64,000 nucleotides of DNA from Akkermansia sp. (GTDB lineage Bacteria; Verrucomicrobiota; Verrucomicrobiia; Verrucomicrobiales; Akkermansiaceae): assembly GCA_017415995.1 (NCBI GenBank), contig JAFQDN010000007.1:1-64000 (forward strand). Direction: 5' to 3'. The translations under genes and the position numbers were made by a program. A model generated the notes under the pieces. That model was not told the DNA's origin. It saw only the letters and a list, made by a program, of their open reading frames with translations, and searched no databases. Shown here piece after piece: positions 43,856 to 55,449 of this stretch. Each line of letters starts with the position of its first letter. Position 1 is the stretch's first letter.

Positions 43856-44362
43856 TCAGCGCACCAAAGTGCTCATAATCTCACATATGTACACCTTGTG
43901 GAGAGGGTTAGTGGGGTCATACCACTGAGGGGAAACCTCTGAAAAGTCCATGAAGTCCGACTCCTGCATGGTGGCAACCGCCATCTTGCGGCACTCCAGT
44001 ACTAAGTCTGCATCTTCCATGGCTACAAGCCCGCTTTCCGTGGTTATGGGGTTGAGTGCCGTGGAGGCCATTTTATCTACATCCCGCCCGGAGTTACGAC
44101 CGCAGAATATGAGGTCCTCGCGGTATTTTTCCGGCATAAAGGAGAGGGTGAAGGCCGGTTGCTCATCCAAAAAAGCGGCGGTGTGACGATTGGGGCGCAC
44201 AAAGACAAAAGCAACGGGACGGTTCCACAGGAAGCCGAGGCCTCCCCAGCTGGCCGTCATGCAGTTGAATGCCTGAGGCGTGCCCGCCGTGATAAGCATC
44301 CACTGCTTGCCGATGAGTTCTGCCGGATTCTGTTGCAGTGAGGTGAAGTTAATTTTGTTCAT
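43856..44362 (-). CDS. Flavin reductase family protein
   Basis: The 168-residue protein has the FMN-binding split-barrel of the DIM6/NTAB group. NCMTASWGGLGFLWNRPV is the flavin-binding motif and VRPNRHTAAFLDEQPAFTLSF the following strand. Such proteins reduce flavin with NAD(P)H or use bound FMN themselves. It lies 14 bases after aconitase, so the two are co-transcribed. The physiological partner is unknown. Confidence 0.85.
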   Translation of the reverse strand: MNKINFTSLQQNPAELIGKQWMLITAGTPQAFNCMTASWGGLGFLWNRPVAFVFVRPNRHTAAFLDEQPAFTLSFMPEKYREDLIFCGRNSGRDVDKMASTALNPITTESGLVAMEDADLVLECRKMAVATMQESDFMDFSEVSPQWYDPTNPLHKVYICEIMSTLVR

Positions 44363-44376
44363 ATACGTTGTATATA

Positions 44377-47094
<2,718 letters not shown>

Positions 47095-47135
47095 CTTTCG
47101 TTCTTTGCCGTGGTGAAAATAATAATACGCGCACA

Positions 47136-47163
47136 AGTATACTCTTTTATTTTCATATTGCAA
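47136..47163 (-). promoter_or_regulatory. acnA promoter
   Basis: Minus strand TTGCAA (47163-47158), 16 nt, TATACT (47141-47136), with a leader of about 35 bases. Confidence 0.75.
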
Positions 47164-47203
47164 GCATGAAAAACGCTCCCGTTATTTATCCGGATGCGTT
47201 TGG

Positions 47204-48079
47204 TCAGATAGAAACGGCGCTTTTGAGAATAGCGCGGGTGATGGTTTGGTGGGCGGATGGCATGCGGATGCCGAGGGTAAGGAGGCGGGAGGGCTCCATG
47301 GCGGTGTGTTGGGGACGTGGCTCGCGGAAGAATGCGGCGTCTTTCAGGCGGAGAGGGGTGAGAGGGGGAAGAACGGTGAGAAGCCCTGCTTCCGCCGCGG
47401 CTTGAAGAGCCCATTGTGCGCAGGTGTGCCAGCTGACGGGCTCGCCGGTGGAGCATACGTGGAAGATGCCGCTTTCCCGCGTGGGTATGAGGCTGAGGAT
47501 GACGCGCGCAATGTCCTCGGCATCCGTCGGCATGGAAAACTTGTCCGCAATGGCGGAAAGCGGCTCGGCTGCGCGTGCTTTGTGAATAATGGATTCCACG
47601 AAGGAAGGGTGCGCAGGGTTGCCGCATATCCAAGAAACGCGCAAGATGAGGGCGGAGGGCAGGGCTTCTGCCACTTGGAGCTCGCCTTCGCGTTTGCTTT
47701 CACCGTAGATGCTGATAGGTTTGCACTTGGCGCTTTCCGTTTTTGCGCCGGCTTTGTGCCCGGCTAGCACGTAATCCGTGGAGAGGTGGACAAAGCGTGC
47801 CCCGGTGTGCCTGCAAGCCAGTGCCATGGTGGCCGGAGCCACGGCATTGACGAGGTGTGCGCGCAGCGGATTGTCCGCGCAGGCCTCCAACCCGCTGATG
47901 GCCGCACAGTTGACTACGGCGTGCGCGCCGGATTGCAGTACTGTTTGCGCTACGGCGCGGGAATCCTCCATGTTACAATCCGCATGGCTTGGTGCGTACA
48001 CGCTCCACCCTGCGGCTTCCGCCATGCGGTGTAGTACTTGCCCGGTGCGCCCGGTTGCGCCGAAAAGGAGGAGTTGCAT
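47204..48079 (-). CDS. RmlD-like dTDP-4-dehydrorhamnose reductase / SDR family reductase
   Basis: The 291-residue cytoplasmic protein is an extended short-chain dehydrogenase with the NAD(P) motif GATGRTG, VHLSTDYVLAG and the catalytic Tyr/Lys in YGESKREGE. RmlD makes dTDP-L-rhamnose for surface glycans, but no rml genes are adjacent, so the substrate is open (other sugar-nucleotide reductions are possible). It follows the SPFH-NfeD pair after 20 bases. Confidence 0.8.
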   Translation of the reverse strand: MQLLLFGATGRTGQVLHRMAEAAGWSVYAPSHADCNMEDSRAVAQTVLQSGAHAVVNCAAISGLEACADNPLRAHLVNAVAPATMALACRHTGARFVHLSTDYVLAGHKAGAKTESAKCKPISIYGESKREGELQVAEALPSALILRVSWICGNPAHPSFVESIIHKARAAEPLSAIADKFSMPTDAEDIARVILSLIPTRESGIFHVCSTGEPVSWHTCAQWALQAAAEAGLLTVLPPLTPLRLKDAAFFREPRPQHTAMEPSRLLTLGIRMPSAHQTITRAILKSAVSI

Positions 48080-48099
48080 GGCTCAGACGGAGGGGATGC

Positions 48100-48591
48100 T
48101 TATTTGATTTTTTCCACAAATACTGCACCGTCCTTGAACGCTGTGACTCGGACGAGCTCGTCGTGCTCAACCCAAGCGTGGTCACGTGCGGAGATGGGGA
48201 AGATTTGGTCTTCTATTTTAATGAAACGGCTTTCATTATTGCCGCAGATGTGCCCGGTTTTGCCGGGGAGGGTTTCGCCGAGGTGATCCTTCGGTGCAAC
48301 AGCTTTGATGGCGCGGTTGATGGTGCTGCGGATGAGGAGTTTCCAGAAAACGTAGTAGAAAATGGCCCACAGGAGCAGGAAGATGATGAAGGTGAATACG
48401 GACCACTCCGTAGGCGGATTGATGCGCACTGTGCCCCACCAGGCAAAAAGTGCCATGGCGACCAAGGTGAGCAAATCTGTGTCAAAAAACAGCAGGTCTA
48501 CCAGCAACAGCGTAATGCCGACGGCCAACATCCAGTTGAGAACGGATTGGTCCGCCATCCATAACCACGCTATGAGAGAGTCGTAGTCCAT
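48100..48591 (-). CDS. NfeD family membrane protein
   Basis: The 163-residue protein has membrane helices (~18-50 and ~65-85) and a C-terminal OB-fold (~105-163) typical of short NfeD proteins. NfeD partners SPFH proteins in membrane microdomains. Its ATG overlaps the SPFH stop codon by one base (TAATG), so the pair is translationally coupled. Confidence 0.9.
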   Translation of the reverse strand: MDYDSLIAWLWMADQSVLNWMLAVGITLLLVDLLFFDTDLLTLVAMALFAWWGTVRINPPTEWSVFTFIIFLLLWAIFYYVFWKLLIRSTINRAIKAVAPKDHLGETLPGKTGHICGNNESRFIKIEDQIFPISARDHAWVEHDELVRVTAFKDGAVFVEKIK

Positions 48592-49388
48592 TATTCTCCT
48601 TCTTTAATGTTGAGCATAGCCGGCATGTGGGAGGGCAGGTATACCTTGGATGCCGGGTTCTTGGTGATGGTTGTGTAGCCTTCCAGCGTTTGGCGGTTGA
48701 CGAGTGCGCGCATGGCTCCCTCGGCACCGAGTGTTTTGGCAAGGGTGTTGACGTAGAGGGCATCGGCCTCTGCGATAAGTCGGAGTGCCTCCTTGGCGCC
48801 TTCTGCACGCATGATGGCTGCATCTCGCTCGGCCTCGGCATTCAGGCGGATGGCACGGCTGAGACGCTCCGCCTTCATTTGCTCGAGCATGGCCTTTTGC
48901 GTTTCCTTATCAGCGGTGAGTTCTTGGATTTCCACGGAGGTGATGCTCAGCCCCCAGCGTGTGGCTGTGGTGGCAATGGCAAGCACGATTTTGTCCGACA
49001 GCTCGGCGCGGGAGCTGAGGAGTTCATCCAAATTACGGCTGCCGATGATGGAGCGTACCTCATTGAGAGCAAGCTCCATGAGGGATTTGTGCAGGTTTTC
49101 CACCTCGTAGAGGGCTTTGATGGGGGCTGTAATGCGCCAGCGGATGATGCAGGAGATATCTACCGTGGTGTTGTCTTTGGTGACGCATTGGCGGGGCGGC
49201 GTGTCAAGGATTTGCTCCGTGAGTTCAATGTACTTCCCGTTTTTGTGGGTACGCTCCCAGTGATCCACTCGTTTGGGCTTTTGCAGGAACGGTATGCGCA
49301 TGTGCAACCCGCTGGTTTTAACGGATACGGGCTTGCCGAACATTTCCAACACAACGCAGTGATTTTGCGGTACGGTGAAGATAAACAT
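48591..49388 (-). CDS. SPFH/band 7 family protein (stomatin-like)
   Basis: The 265-residue protein has a band 7 domain (~5-190): FTVPQNHCVVLEMFGKPV, HWERTHKNG and the helical coiled coil KAMLEQMKAERLSRAIRLNAEAERDA. The conserved N-terminal hydrophobic segment is short, so membrane attachment is probably peripheral or hairpin. With NfeD it forms an SPFH-NfeD pair implicated in membrane organisation and protease control. Confidence 0.9.
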   Translation of the reverse strand: MFIFTVPQNHCVVLEMFGKPVSVKTSGLHMRIPFLQKPKRVDHWERTHKNGKYIELTEQILDTPPRQCVTKDNTTVDISCIIRWRITAPIKALYEVENLHKSLMELALNEVRSIIGSRNLDELLSSRAELSDKIVLAIATTATRWGLSITSVEIQELTADKETQKAMLEQMKAERLSRAIRLNAEAERDAAIMRAEGAKEALRLIAEADALYVNTLAKTLGAEGAMRALVNRQTLEGYTTITKNPASKVYLPSHMPAMLNIKEGE

Positions 49389-49533
49389 ATTTGCTGTAGT
49401 GGTGTGAGTTAAAGTGTGCAGTGGTCTTGTTGTTCCCTGTATTCTGCATGTTAGACGCGCGTAAATGTTTTTTTGTTCATAAAAACCATTTATTTTGTTT
49501 GCCTACCCATTGCAGATGCGCTTGCTGAGTCTA

Positions 49534-49561
49534 ACTATACGCTTTTTGAGTATACTTGCAA
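49534..49561 (-). promoter_or_regulatory. Promoter of the SPFH-NfeD-RmlD operon
   Basis: Minus strand TTGCAA (49561-49556), 16 nt, TATAGT (49539-49534). The ~140-base leader to 49388 is long for this window. The divergent 49667 gene has its own TTGACA - 18 - TATTCT (49596-49625). Otherwise the 278-base gap holds no gene. Confidence 0.6.
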
Positions 49562-49666
49562 GAAAAATATGAGCCACAAACAGCTGTAAATTGCCTTGAC
49601 ACAGGTGCATGCCGGGCGTTATTCTGTATGGAGTACTGCGGATAAAATCAGTGCATATAGGTGAGT

Positions 49667-50245
49667 ATGAATGTAAAGTTGGATAAATATATCATCGTTG
49701 CGTTGTCATTGGTGGTGGCAGTGTGCTCGCTGCCGGTGCTTTCCAACGTGTTTAAGCTGCAAGACTTGATTTTTGAGAGCTCCGCAGCTTTTCTCGGTAT
49801 TTGTATATCGGTGATTATTACGGGGATTATGCTCAAGTCCCAAAGTAACGCTGAGAATGAAAAAGAGCGTAACGCAAAAATTTTTGAGCAAAAGCTCAAT
49901 ATTTACTTGGACTTCCTGCGTGGGGTGTCGGATGTGGCGGAGGATGGCCACATTAGCAAAAAAGAGGCTAACCGCCTGCAATTCCTGATTTCATTTGTGG
50001 CCATGCATACCTCAGATAGCAATATGCGCCTTGTCAGTGAGCCTTTTGCGGAGATTGTAGAGTTATGTGGCGGGGTGGATGAGGAGTCCAAGGTTATAGA
50101 GTTGCAGGATGTGTTGCAGCCACTCATGCAGATTGTAACGGTTTTCCGGCGTGAGTTGTACCCGAAAGAGGCTCTGCAGATGGAGGCCTCGGATGAGTTG
50201 GAGGCTGCCGTGGCTCGGCTCAAAAGCGTGCTGAAATCCGGTTGA
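49667..50245 (+). CDS. Two-helix membrane protein of unknown function
   Basis: The 192-residue protein starts MNVKLDKYIIVALSLVVAV; a GTG at 49661 is an alternative. Two membrane helices (~7-25 and ~38-56) are followed by a charged cytoplasmic coiled coil (~60-90, NAENEKERNAKIFEQKLNIY) and a helical domain. The plan resembles phage or plasmid small membrane proteins, but I recognise no family. It converges on tyrA with 11 bases between stops. A promoter (TTGACA - 18 - TATTCT) lies ~42 bases upstream. Confidence 0.7.
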   Translation: MNVKLDKYIIVALSLVVAVCSLPVLSNVFKLQDLIFESSAAFLGICISVIITGIMLKSQSNAENEKERNAKIFEQKLNIYLDFLRGVSDVAEDGHISKKEANRLQFLISFVAMHTSDSNMRLVSEPFAEIVELCGGVDEESKVIELQDVLQPLMQIVTVFRRELYPKEALQMEASDELEAAVARLKSVLKSG

Positions 50246-50256
50246 ATGGGGAGGAA

Positions 50257-51138
50257 TTACTCCTGTCCTATATTCAGAACCAGCTCGCGAGCGGTTTTGG
50301 CTTGTTCCAGCCATTCACGCACACCGGCTTTGTCTTGGGTTTCCAGCAAATCGACGAGTCGGTGGAGGTCATCCACACAGTTGTGGAGAACCTCGCGGAT
50401 GGCTACATCATTTTCCCAGAGGATATCCGCCCACATGGAGGCGGCGCCGGAGCAAACGCGGGTGGTATCCCGGAAACCGGAGGAGGCCAGTTGTTGTAGG
50501 TCTGCCGTGGCAACGTCTCCCGGGATGGCGTTGCGCGCCCCGAGTGCCGCAACAATGTGGGGCATGTGCGAGATGCGTGCCACGGTGCGGTCATGGTGTG
50601 CAGGGTGCATCCTGTACGTCTTGCATTGTAGGGCTTGCCAGAAGGATTCCAGTCTGCACTGCATGGAATCCGGTACACCATGCGGGTTTGTCGTAACCAC
50701 GGTAGCTCCGTGCAGGAGCTCGGCAAAGGCGTTGTCGAACCCCTGTTTTTCCGCGCCTGCCATGGGGTGTGAGCCGATGAAAAGGCGCTTGCGCTCCGTA
50801 AGCATGGCTCCGGTGGTGCGGTGCACATAGGCTTTGACGGAGCCTATGTCCGTAACCAAGGCATCTTTGCGTATGGCTGAAAGGATGTAGCGTGCAAGCT
50901 CTTCAAATGCGCCGATGGGAGTGGCTAGGATGATGAGATCCGCGCCGTCGGCTGCGGCGCGGGCATCCGTGTAGGTGTGGGTAATTCCCTTGGCTCGAGC
51001 TTGCTCCAGCGGAGCTTCCCGCCGGGCCCAGAGGCGCAGCTCGCACTCAGGCAACTTTTCGCGCACGGCCAGAGCAATGGAGCCACCGAGCAAGCCCGGG
51101 CCCAAAATGGTGACAGTGTTGAACGGAAGAGTTGCCAT
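50257..51138 (-). CDS. tyrA: Prephenate dehydrogenase
   Basis: This NAD-dependent oxidative decarboxylase acts in tyrosine synthesis. The 293-residue protein has the Rossmann motif GPGLLGGS, VTDIGSVKAYV, IGSHPMAGAEKQGF and the downstream prephenate-binding DRTVARISHMPHIVAALGA, all TyrA features. It lacks a fused chorismate mutase domain. It lies 38 bases after a lipoprotein gene, probably co-transcribed by proximity rather than function. Confidence 0.92.
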   Translation of the reverse strand: MATLPFNTVTILGPGLLGGSIALAVREKLPECELRLWARREAPLEQARAKGITHTYTDARAAADGADLIILATPIGAFEELARYILSAIRKDALVTDIGSVKAYVHRTTGAMLTERKRLFIGSHPMAGAEKQGFDNAFAELLHGATVVTTNPHGVPDSMQCRLESFWQALQCKTYRMHPAHHDRTVARISHMPHIVAALGARNAIPGDVATADLQQLASSGFRDTTRVCSGAASMWADILWENDVAIREVLHNCVDDLHRLVDLLETQDKAGVREWLEQAKTARELVLNIGQE

Positions 51139-51176
51139 GGTGCGTGGTGGCGCCTTGCAGCAGGGGAAATTCTGTG

Positions 51177-51737
51177 TTACGGTACGTAGAAGAAGAAGTT
51201 GGTGCCGCGTACTTTCAGCTTAGTGCCACGGGGGTAGGGCTGGCCGGTTTTCTTGTTCAGGATGCGAATGCGCACGGACGGATCCAGCGGGTTGTATACG
51301 CGTGTGGGATCTCCGGGAACGGGCGTGGCGTAAGGAATGGGTCCATCATTGGTAATGAGGCTCGGGTCCTTGGCTGCCGGCTTGGGTTCCGGAGCCGGGG
51401 TAGGAGCCGGAGTCGGGGTGGGTGCAGGTGTAGGTTCTGCTACGGGCTGCGGTGGCGTAATGGTGGTTTTCTTGGGGGTGGCAGGGGTTGCCGGCTTGGC
51501 GGCAGGCTTCTGCTTCGGTGTTTGTTTTGCCGCGGGGGTGGCTTTCGGGGTTGCCTTGGGCTTTGCAGTCTGTTTAGGAGTAGGCTGCTGAGTTGTAACA
51601 GGTGCTGTTGCTTCCGCCGGTACTGCCGTGGAGGGCATGGAACGGTGCGGAATATCCGGCACGGGATTGGAGTAGTACACGCAGGAACTCAGTGTTATCC
51701 CTGCTGTCAGAATTGTGTAAAAACCGGCTGTCTTCAT
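51177..51737 (-). CDS. Lipoprotein with long Pro/Lys/Ala-rich spacer
   Basis: The 186-residue protein has a lipoprotein signal with lipobox LSSC (residues ~16-19). A ~110-residue low-complexity spacer (Pro/Lys/Ala/Thr, changing to PTPAPTPAP) follows, then a ~50-residue C-terminal domain (VYNPLDPSVRIRILNKKTGQPYPRGTKLKVRGTNFFF). The spacer could reach across the periplasm as in TonB-like or peptidoglycan-spanning lipoproteins. The ATG at 51737 is chosen because it begins the signal peptide. No family is recognised. Confidence 0.75.
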   Translation of the reverse strand: MKTAGFYTILTAGITLSSCVYYSNPVPDIPHRSMPSTAVPAEATAPVTTQQPTPKQTAKPKATPKATPAAKQTPKQKPAAKPATPATPKKTTITPPQPVAEPTPAPTPTPAPTPAPEPKPAAKDPSLITNDGPIPYATPVPGDPTRVYNPLDPSVRIRILNKKTGQPYPRGTKLKVRGTNFFFYVP

Positions 51738-51762
51738 GTGCAAAATTGATAATTCGCCTGTA

Positions 51763-51791
51763 AATCTAACCCCATTCTGCTGCATTGTCAA
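51763..51791 (-). promoter_or_regulatory. Promoter of the lipoprotein-tyrA unit
   Basis: Minus strand TTGACA (51791-51786), 17 nt, TAGATT (51768-51763), giving a ~19-base leader. Confidence 0.65.
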
Positions 51792-51879
51792 TCTAAATTC
51801 GCGTCAGGACGGTACCTCATGTGCCCCGAATCTTTCAGTACATATACCGACAGCCTGAAATCAACAGAGACAAAAGGGC

Positions 51880-51908
51880 TTGCAGACTGAGTGCAATTTT
51901 GGTAGAAT
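51880..51908 (+). promoter_or_regulatory. recQ promoter, leaderless
   Basis: TTGCAG (51880-51885), 17 nt, TAGAAT (51903-51908). The expected +1 at 51915 is one base from the ATG at 51916. A TTG at 51880 would be in frame but lies inside the -35. Confidence 0.75.
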
Positions 51909-51915
51909 CTCGGCC

Positions 51916-54072
51916 ATGGGAAGCTTCCGTACAATCGCAAATGCCGATGAAGCGTTGCATCAATACTTCGGCTTTGAGAGTTTGAGGGCAGGCCAGGATG
52001 AGATAGTGGAAAACATCTTGGCCGGGAGGGATACGCTTGCCATTATGCCGACGGGCGGAGGCAAATCCCTGTGCTACCAATTGCCTGCGCTGTGCCGGGA
52101 GGGTGTTACGATAGTCGTATCTCCCTTGATTGCGCTGATGAAGGATCAAGTGGATGCTCTGGCGGCAAAGGGAATACCTGCTGCTGCAATCAATTCCTCA
52201 TTAGGTGCAGATGAGTACCGCCAAGTCATGCAAGATTTTCGCAACGGTGAGCTCAAAATTGTTTATGTAGCGCCGGAGCGTTTCGGTAATGAGGGCTTTA
52301 TGCGCACTCTGCAAGGGTTGAATATCAGCCTGTTGGCTATAGATGAGGCGCACTGCCTGAGCCAATGGGGACATGATTTTCGCCCGGATTACCTGCGTTT
52401 GGGACGTGTGCGCCAAGAACTCGGTTATCCGCAAACGGCAGCCCTCACAGCCACTGCAACGGAGAATGTGCGGCGTGACATTCTGCAAACCCTGCAACTC
52501 AAGGATCCTGCCGTTACCATCAGCGGGTTCGGGCGCGATAATTTGGATTTTGCCATCACTCATTGTGAGAACAGGCAAGCCAAGTTTGAGCGCATCCGTA
52601 AGGTGATGGAAAAGTGGAAAAAGGGCATCATCTACTGCTCCACACGCAAAAACGTGATGACTGTGTTCGAGGAAATTCAGGGCTATGGAGGCACGGCAGT
52701 AGCCTATCACGCAGGCATGACGGATGAGGAGCGTGAGTTTTCTCAAAATGCTTTTATCTCCGGCCGGGCGGATGTTGTGGTGGCTACCAACGCGTTCGGT
52801 ATGGGGATAGACCGTGCCGATGTGCGTTTTGTGCTGCATTTTGAAATTCCCGGCTCCGTGGAGGCGTATTATCAGGAAGCCGGACGCGCCGGTCGTGATG
52901 GCGAGATGTCCGCCTGTGAGCTGTTGTTCAACCACGCGGATTTGAAGACGCAGGAGTTTTTTTACGAGGGGAGCAATCCCTCTGTGCAACTTATCCGCAG
53001 CGTGTATAACCTGTTGCGCTCCCGCTGCAATGCCGATACCGGCGAGCTGCACCTGACGGTGGATGCCATGGCTGCCGAGCTTGGGCGTGATGTGAATCCC
53101 ATGGGGGTGAGTACGGCACTCTCCGCGCTCATCCATGCCGGAGCCATCACCCGCTCGGATGTAGCGGGCTCTAACACACGCCTTACCCGTGTGCTTAATC
53201 CCGGTGCTTCATTTGCCACGCTCCCTATTGATGAGGCGGCAATTGAAGAAAAAGCGCGCCGAGACCACGCTAAGATTGAGGCCATTACCCGCTATGCATA
53301 CAGCCCCGGTTGCCGCCAGCGTTGGATTCTGGATTACTTCGGCGAGGAAGGAGCATGCGACTGCGGACACTGTGATGTTTGTAATGCAGAGGAACCGGCA
53401 GATGCAGAAGAGGTGACGGGGGATGATCTCACCATTGTCCGCAAAGCCTTGGCCGGTGTGGCTCGTGCCTCCAAACGTACCGCCGATGGTCAATGGCACG
53501 GGGTGTATGGGCGCAGTAAAATTATGGATATGCTGCGGGGCTCCAAAAATGCCAACATGCACCGCTACCTTACCTCGTTGTCCACTTACGGTATTCTCTC
53601 CGAGCTGACGGATTCGCGCATGAAGGCACTTTTCCGCGCCATGCAGGATGCCGGTTTGGTGCAAAGCAGTGGCGGGGATATGCCCTTGCTTACCCTCACG
53701 GCCAAGGGGGAGGATGTGATGCGTGAGAAAGCCCCGGCTCGCCTCGCGCGCAAACGTTGGAGCTCCGCTGCCCTCAAAGCTAAGAAAAAAGACGCTTTCA
53801 GTGTGCGCGGTCAGCAAATTATCAACAATATGATGCTCGGGCGCTTGGATAAAGAACTCTACAACCATTTGGCCGAGCTGCGCCGCGACCTCGCTGCCGA
53901 GTTCCGTATGCCCGTGTACCGCATCATGAATACGGAGGCACTCAAAGCTCTCGCTACCATCAAACCGACTACCATCGAAGCCGCCTCACGCATCAAAGGA
54001 ATCGGTCCGTGGACTCGCCAAACGACGCTCCGCGCCTTTGTGGAGCTTATCCGAGACTACGAAAACGTGTGA
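51916..54072 (+). CDS. recQ: ATP-dependent DNA helicase RecQ
   Basis: This 3'-5' DNA helicase of recombination and fork repair has 718 residues. Walker A is MPTGGGKSLCYQLPA, the DEAH box is IDEAHCLSQWGHDFR, and the second RecA domain contains TNAFGMGIDRADVRFVLHFE. The RecQ zinc domain has C...CDCGHCDVC, followed by a winged helix and an HRDC-like C-terminus. The internal ATG at 51916 (MGSFRTIANADEALHQYFG) is the family start and matches the promoter. It is monocistronic. Confidence 0.95.
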   Translation: MGSFRTIANADEALHQYFGFESLRAGQDEIVENILAGRDTLAIMPTGGGKSLCYQLPALCREGVTIVVSPLIALMKDQVDALAAKGIPAAAINSSLGADEYRQVMQDFRNGELKIVYVAPERFGNEGFMRTLQGLNISLLAIDEAHCLSQWGHDFRPDYLRLGRVRQELGYPQTAALTATATENVRRDILQTLQLKDPAVTISGFGRDNLDFAITHCENRQAKFERIRKVMEKWKKGIIYCSTRKNVMTVFEEIQGYGGTAVAYHAGMTDEEREFSQNAFISGRADVVVATNAFGMGIDRADVRFVLHFEIPGSVEAYYQEAGRAGRDGEMSACELLFNHADLKTQEFFYEGSNPSVQLIRSVYNLLRSRCNADTGELHLTVDAMAAELGRDVNPMGVSTALSALIHAGAITRSDVAGSNTRLTRVLNPGASFATLPIDEAAIEEKARRDHAKIEAITRYAYSPGCRQRWILDYFGEEGACDCGHCDVCNAEEPADAEEVTGDDLTIVRKALAGVARASKRTADGQWHGVYGRSKIMDMLRGSKNANMHRYLTSLSTYGILSELTDSRMKALFRAMQDAGLVQSSGGDMPLLTLTAKGEDVMREKAPARLARKRWSSAALKAKKKDAFSVRGQQIINNMMLGRLDKELYNHLAELRRDLAAEFRMPVYRIMNTEALKALATIKPTTIEAASRIKGIGPWTRQTTLRAFVELIRDYENV

Positions 54073-54099
54073 GCTCGTACCGTTGCTCCTAAAATTTGC

Positions 54100-54128
54100 T
54101 TGCCATGGGGTCGATAAAGAGGTAGAAT
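54100..54128 (+). promoter_or_regulatory. Promoter of the 54155-56232 unit
   Basis: TTGCCA (54100-54105), 17 nt, TAGAAT (54123-54128); a leader of ~20 bases precedes the ATG at 54155. Confidence 0.7.
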
Positions 54129-54154
54129 GTAAGAAATAAGAGAAATCTCGTTGT

Positions 54155-54613
54155 ATGATGAGTCCCATCTTCAAAGTAGCATTACCGTTGGCAGCATTTG
54201 TAGGTACCTTGCTGGTAGCAACCTGCGCGAAGCCGTATGGCTCATTGGGTAAGGCATCCGTAACGGAGGCCTTGCGCTCCGATGCCATAGCCGTTACTCC
54301 CTGTATACCCGGATGGCTGCTGGAGCCTCAGCAAATCGAAAGACTGAGCGATACGGAATTCCGTGAGTTGAAGAGTATTCTGAAACGGGGTACGTTGCGC
54401 ACGGTGCACGAGGATCAGTACCGTGGTACACCGGAACACCATGAGGGTACGGAGGAACGTGTGTTCTACCTTTATGCCAGCAATGGTCAATGCTTGGGTG
54501 CCAAACTCATCGGTGAGTTGGTGGTGCCGGATGATATTGACCTGAGTGAGGAAGATTGCCGGGCTTTGTACCGCCTGTTACACAAACGCGTGGAGCGTGT
54601 GCTGAAAAAATAA
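54155..54613 (+). CDS. Small exported or membrane-anchored protein, unknown function
   Basis: The 152-residue protein begins with a hydrophobic export segment (~5-25) ending VATCAK, close to a lipobox but with Thr before Cys. A compact mixed alpha/beta domain follows (TEFRELKSILKRGTLRTV ... ERVFYLYASNGQCLGAKLIGELVV). I do not recognise it. Two ATGs (54155, 54158) are possible. It is the first gene of a unit continuing with two hydrolase paralogues five bases downstream. Confidence 0.7.
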   Translation: MMSPIFKVALPLAAFVGTLLVATCAKPYGSLGKASVTEALRSDAIAVTPCIPGWLLEPQQIERLSDTEFRELKSILKRGTLRTVHEDQYRGTPEHHEGTEERVFYLYASNGQCLGAKLIGELVVPDDIDLSEEDCRALYRLLHKRVERVLKK

Positions 54614-54618
54614 CAACC

Positions 54619-55443
54619 ATGGCAAGGGACGAGACCACCCCACGGCACCGCCGCTTCGGCTGTTTCATTTTGCCGCTTGCCGCCATCATCGGCGTGGTGC
54701 TTGGGCTGTGCAACCTCAGCTATAAGAGCTCTTATGTTGCCCCGGGAATATACCCGACACCGGATACCTCATTCATCGGTCGGCGTACGCAAGTGCATTT
54801 GCTGCGAGAAAAGGCTGATACGGCAGTCATTTTTATCGGCGGGTTCGGGGACCAAACAACGGCAAACTTCCGGTGTGTGTATGAGGGCATGCCTCCCTTA
54901 CCCGGTTGCGGTAAACAGGTGCGCGCCTATTATGCATGGGACGGCGCGGAGGGCAGCCTCTTTGAGCACAGCACGGCAAGCATACAGCAGGATATAACTG
55001 CCTTCTTGGAGCTTAACCCTGGGGCGAATCTCATTTTCATCGGGCACAGCTACGGAGGCTCTGCCACCATGGATATTATCCGCAATCTCAAGCTTCGTCC
55101 GGAGAGTGCAACCATTGTTGTTACGCTGGATGCCGTAAGCTGCCGGGAACGTTCCTGTCCCCGTGAACGTGCGCCGGAAGTGGACTTTTGGATTAACTCC
55201 TACTGTGCGCCCTACCGTACTGCCGGGGATATAGTCCCGAAGCTGGGCGGTCCGTGGCGTCATTGCGAACAGGCAGATGTTAACCTGTGCTTTAACGGTA
55301 AAGAGCGAGCAAGTGACGGCAGACGTTACCAGCACAAACGGCCTTACCCGCTTTTTATGGATGCATACGGCTCGGGAAGCTCCGCGTATGCCTTATTGCA
55401 AAATGTGTGCCGGAGTATCATCTGCATTCCCTTGGAAGACTGA
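54619..55443 (+). CDS. Membrane-anchored alpha/beta hydrolase-fold protein (copy 1)
   Basis: The 274-residue protein has an N-terminal membrane helix (~14-34) and an exported alpha/beta hydrolase-like domain. The nucleophile elbow IGHSYGGS has S144, TLDAVSCRER is a likely acid site, and YQHKRPYPLFM may hold the His. Substrate and family are not recognised; the size suits a lipase/esterase or lysophospholipase. It starts five bases after the previous gene. Copy 2 follows after six bases with about half its residues alike. Confidence 0.75.
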   Translation: MARDETTPRHRRFGCFILPLAAIIGVVLGLCNLSYKSSYVAPGIYPTPDTSFIGRRTQVHLLREKADTAVIFIGGFGDQTTANFRCVYEGMPPLPGCGKQVRAYYAWDGAEGSLFEHSTASIQQDITAFLELNPGANLIFIGHSYGGSATMDIIRNLKLRPESATIVVTLDAVSCRERSCPRERAPEVDFWINSYCAPYRTAGDIVPKLGGPWRHCEQADVNLCFNGKERASDGRRYQHKRPYPLFMDAYGSGSSAYALLQNVCRSIICIPLED

Positions 55444-55449
55444 CCTCCT

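Noticed and set aside
51880..51915. TTG at 51880 as the recQ start
   Set aside because: It overlaps the -35 box and gives a non-homologous extension; ATG 51916 fits both family and promoter.
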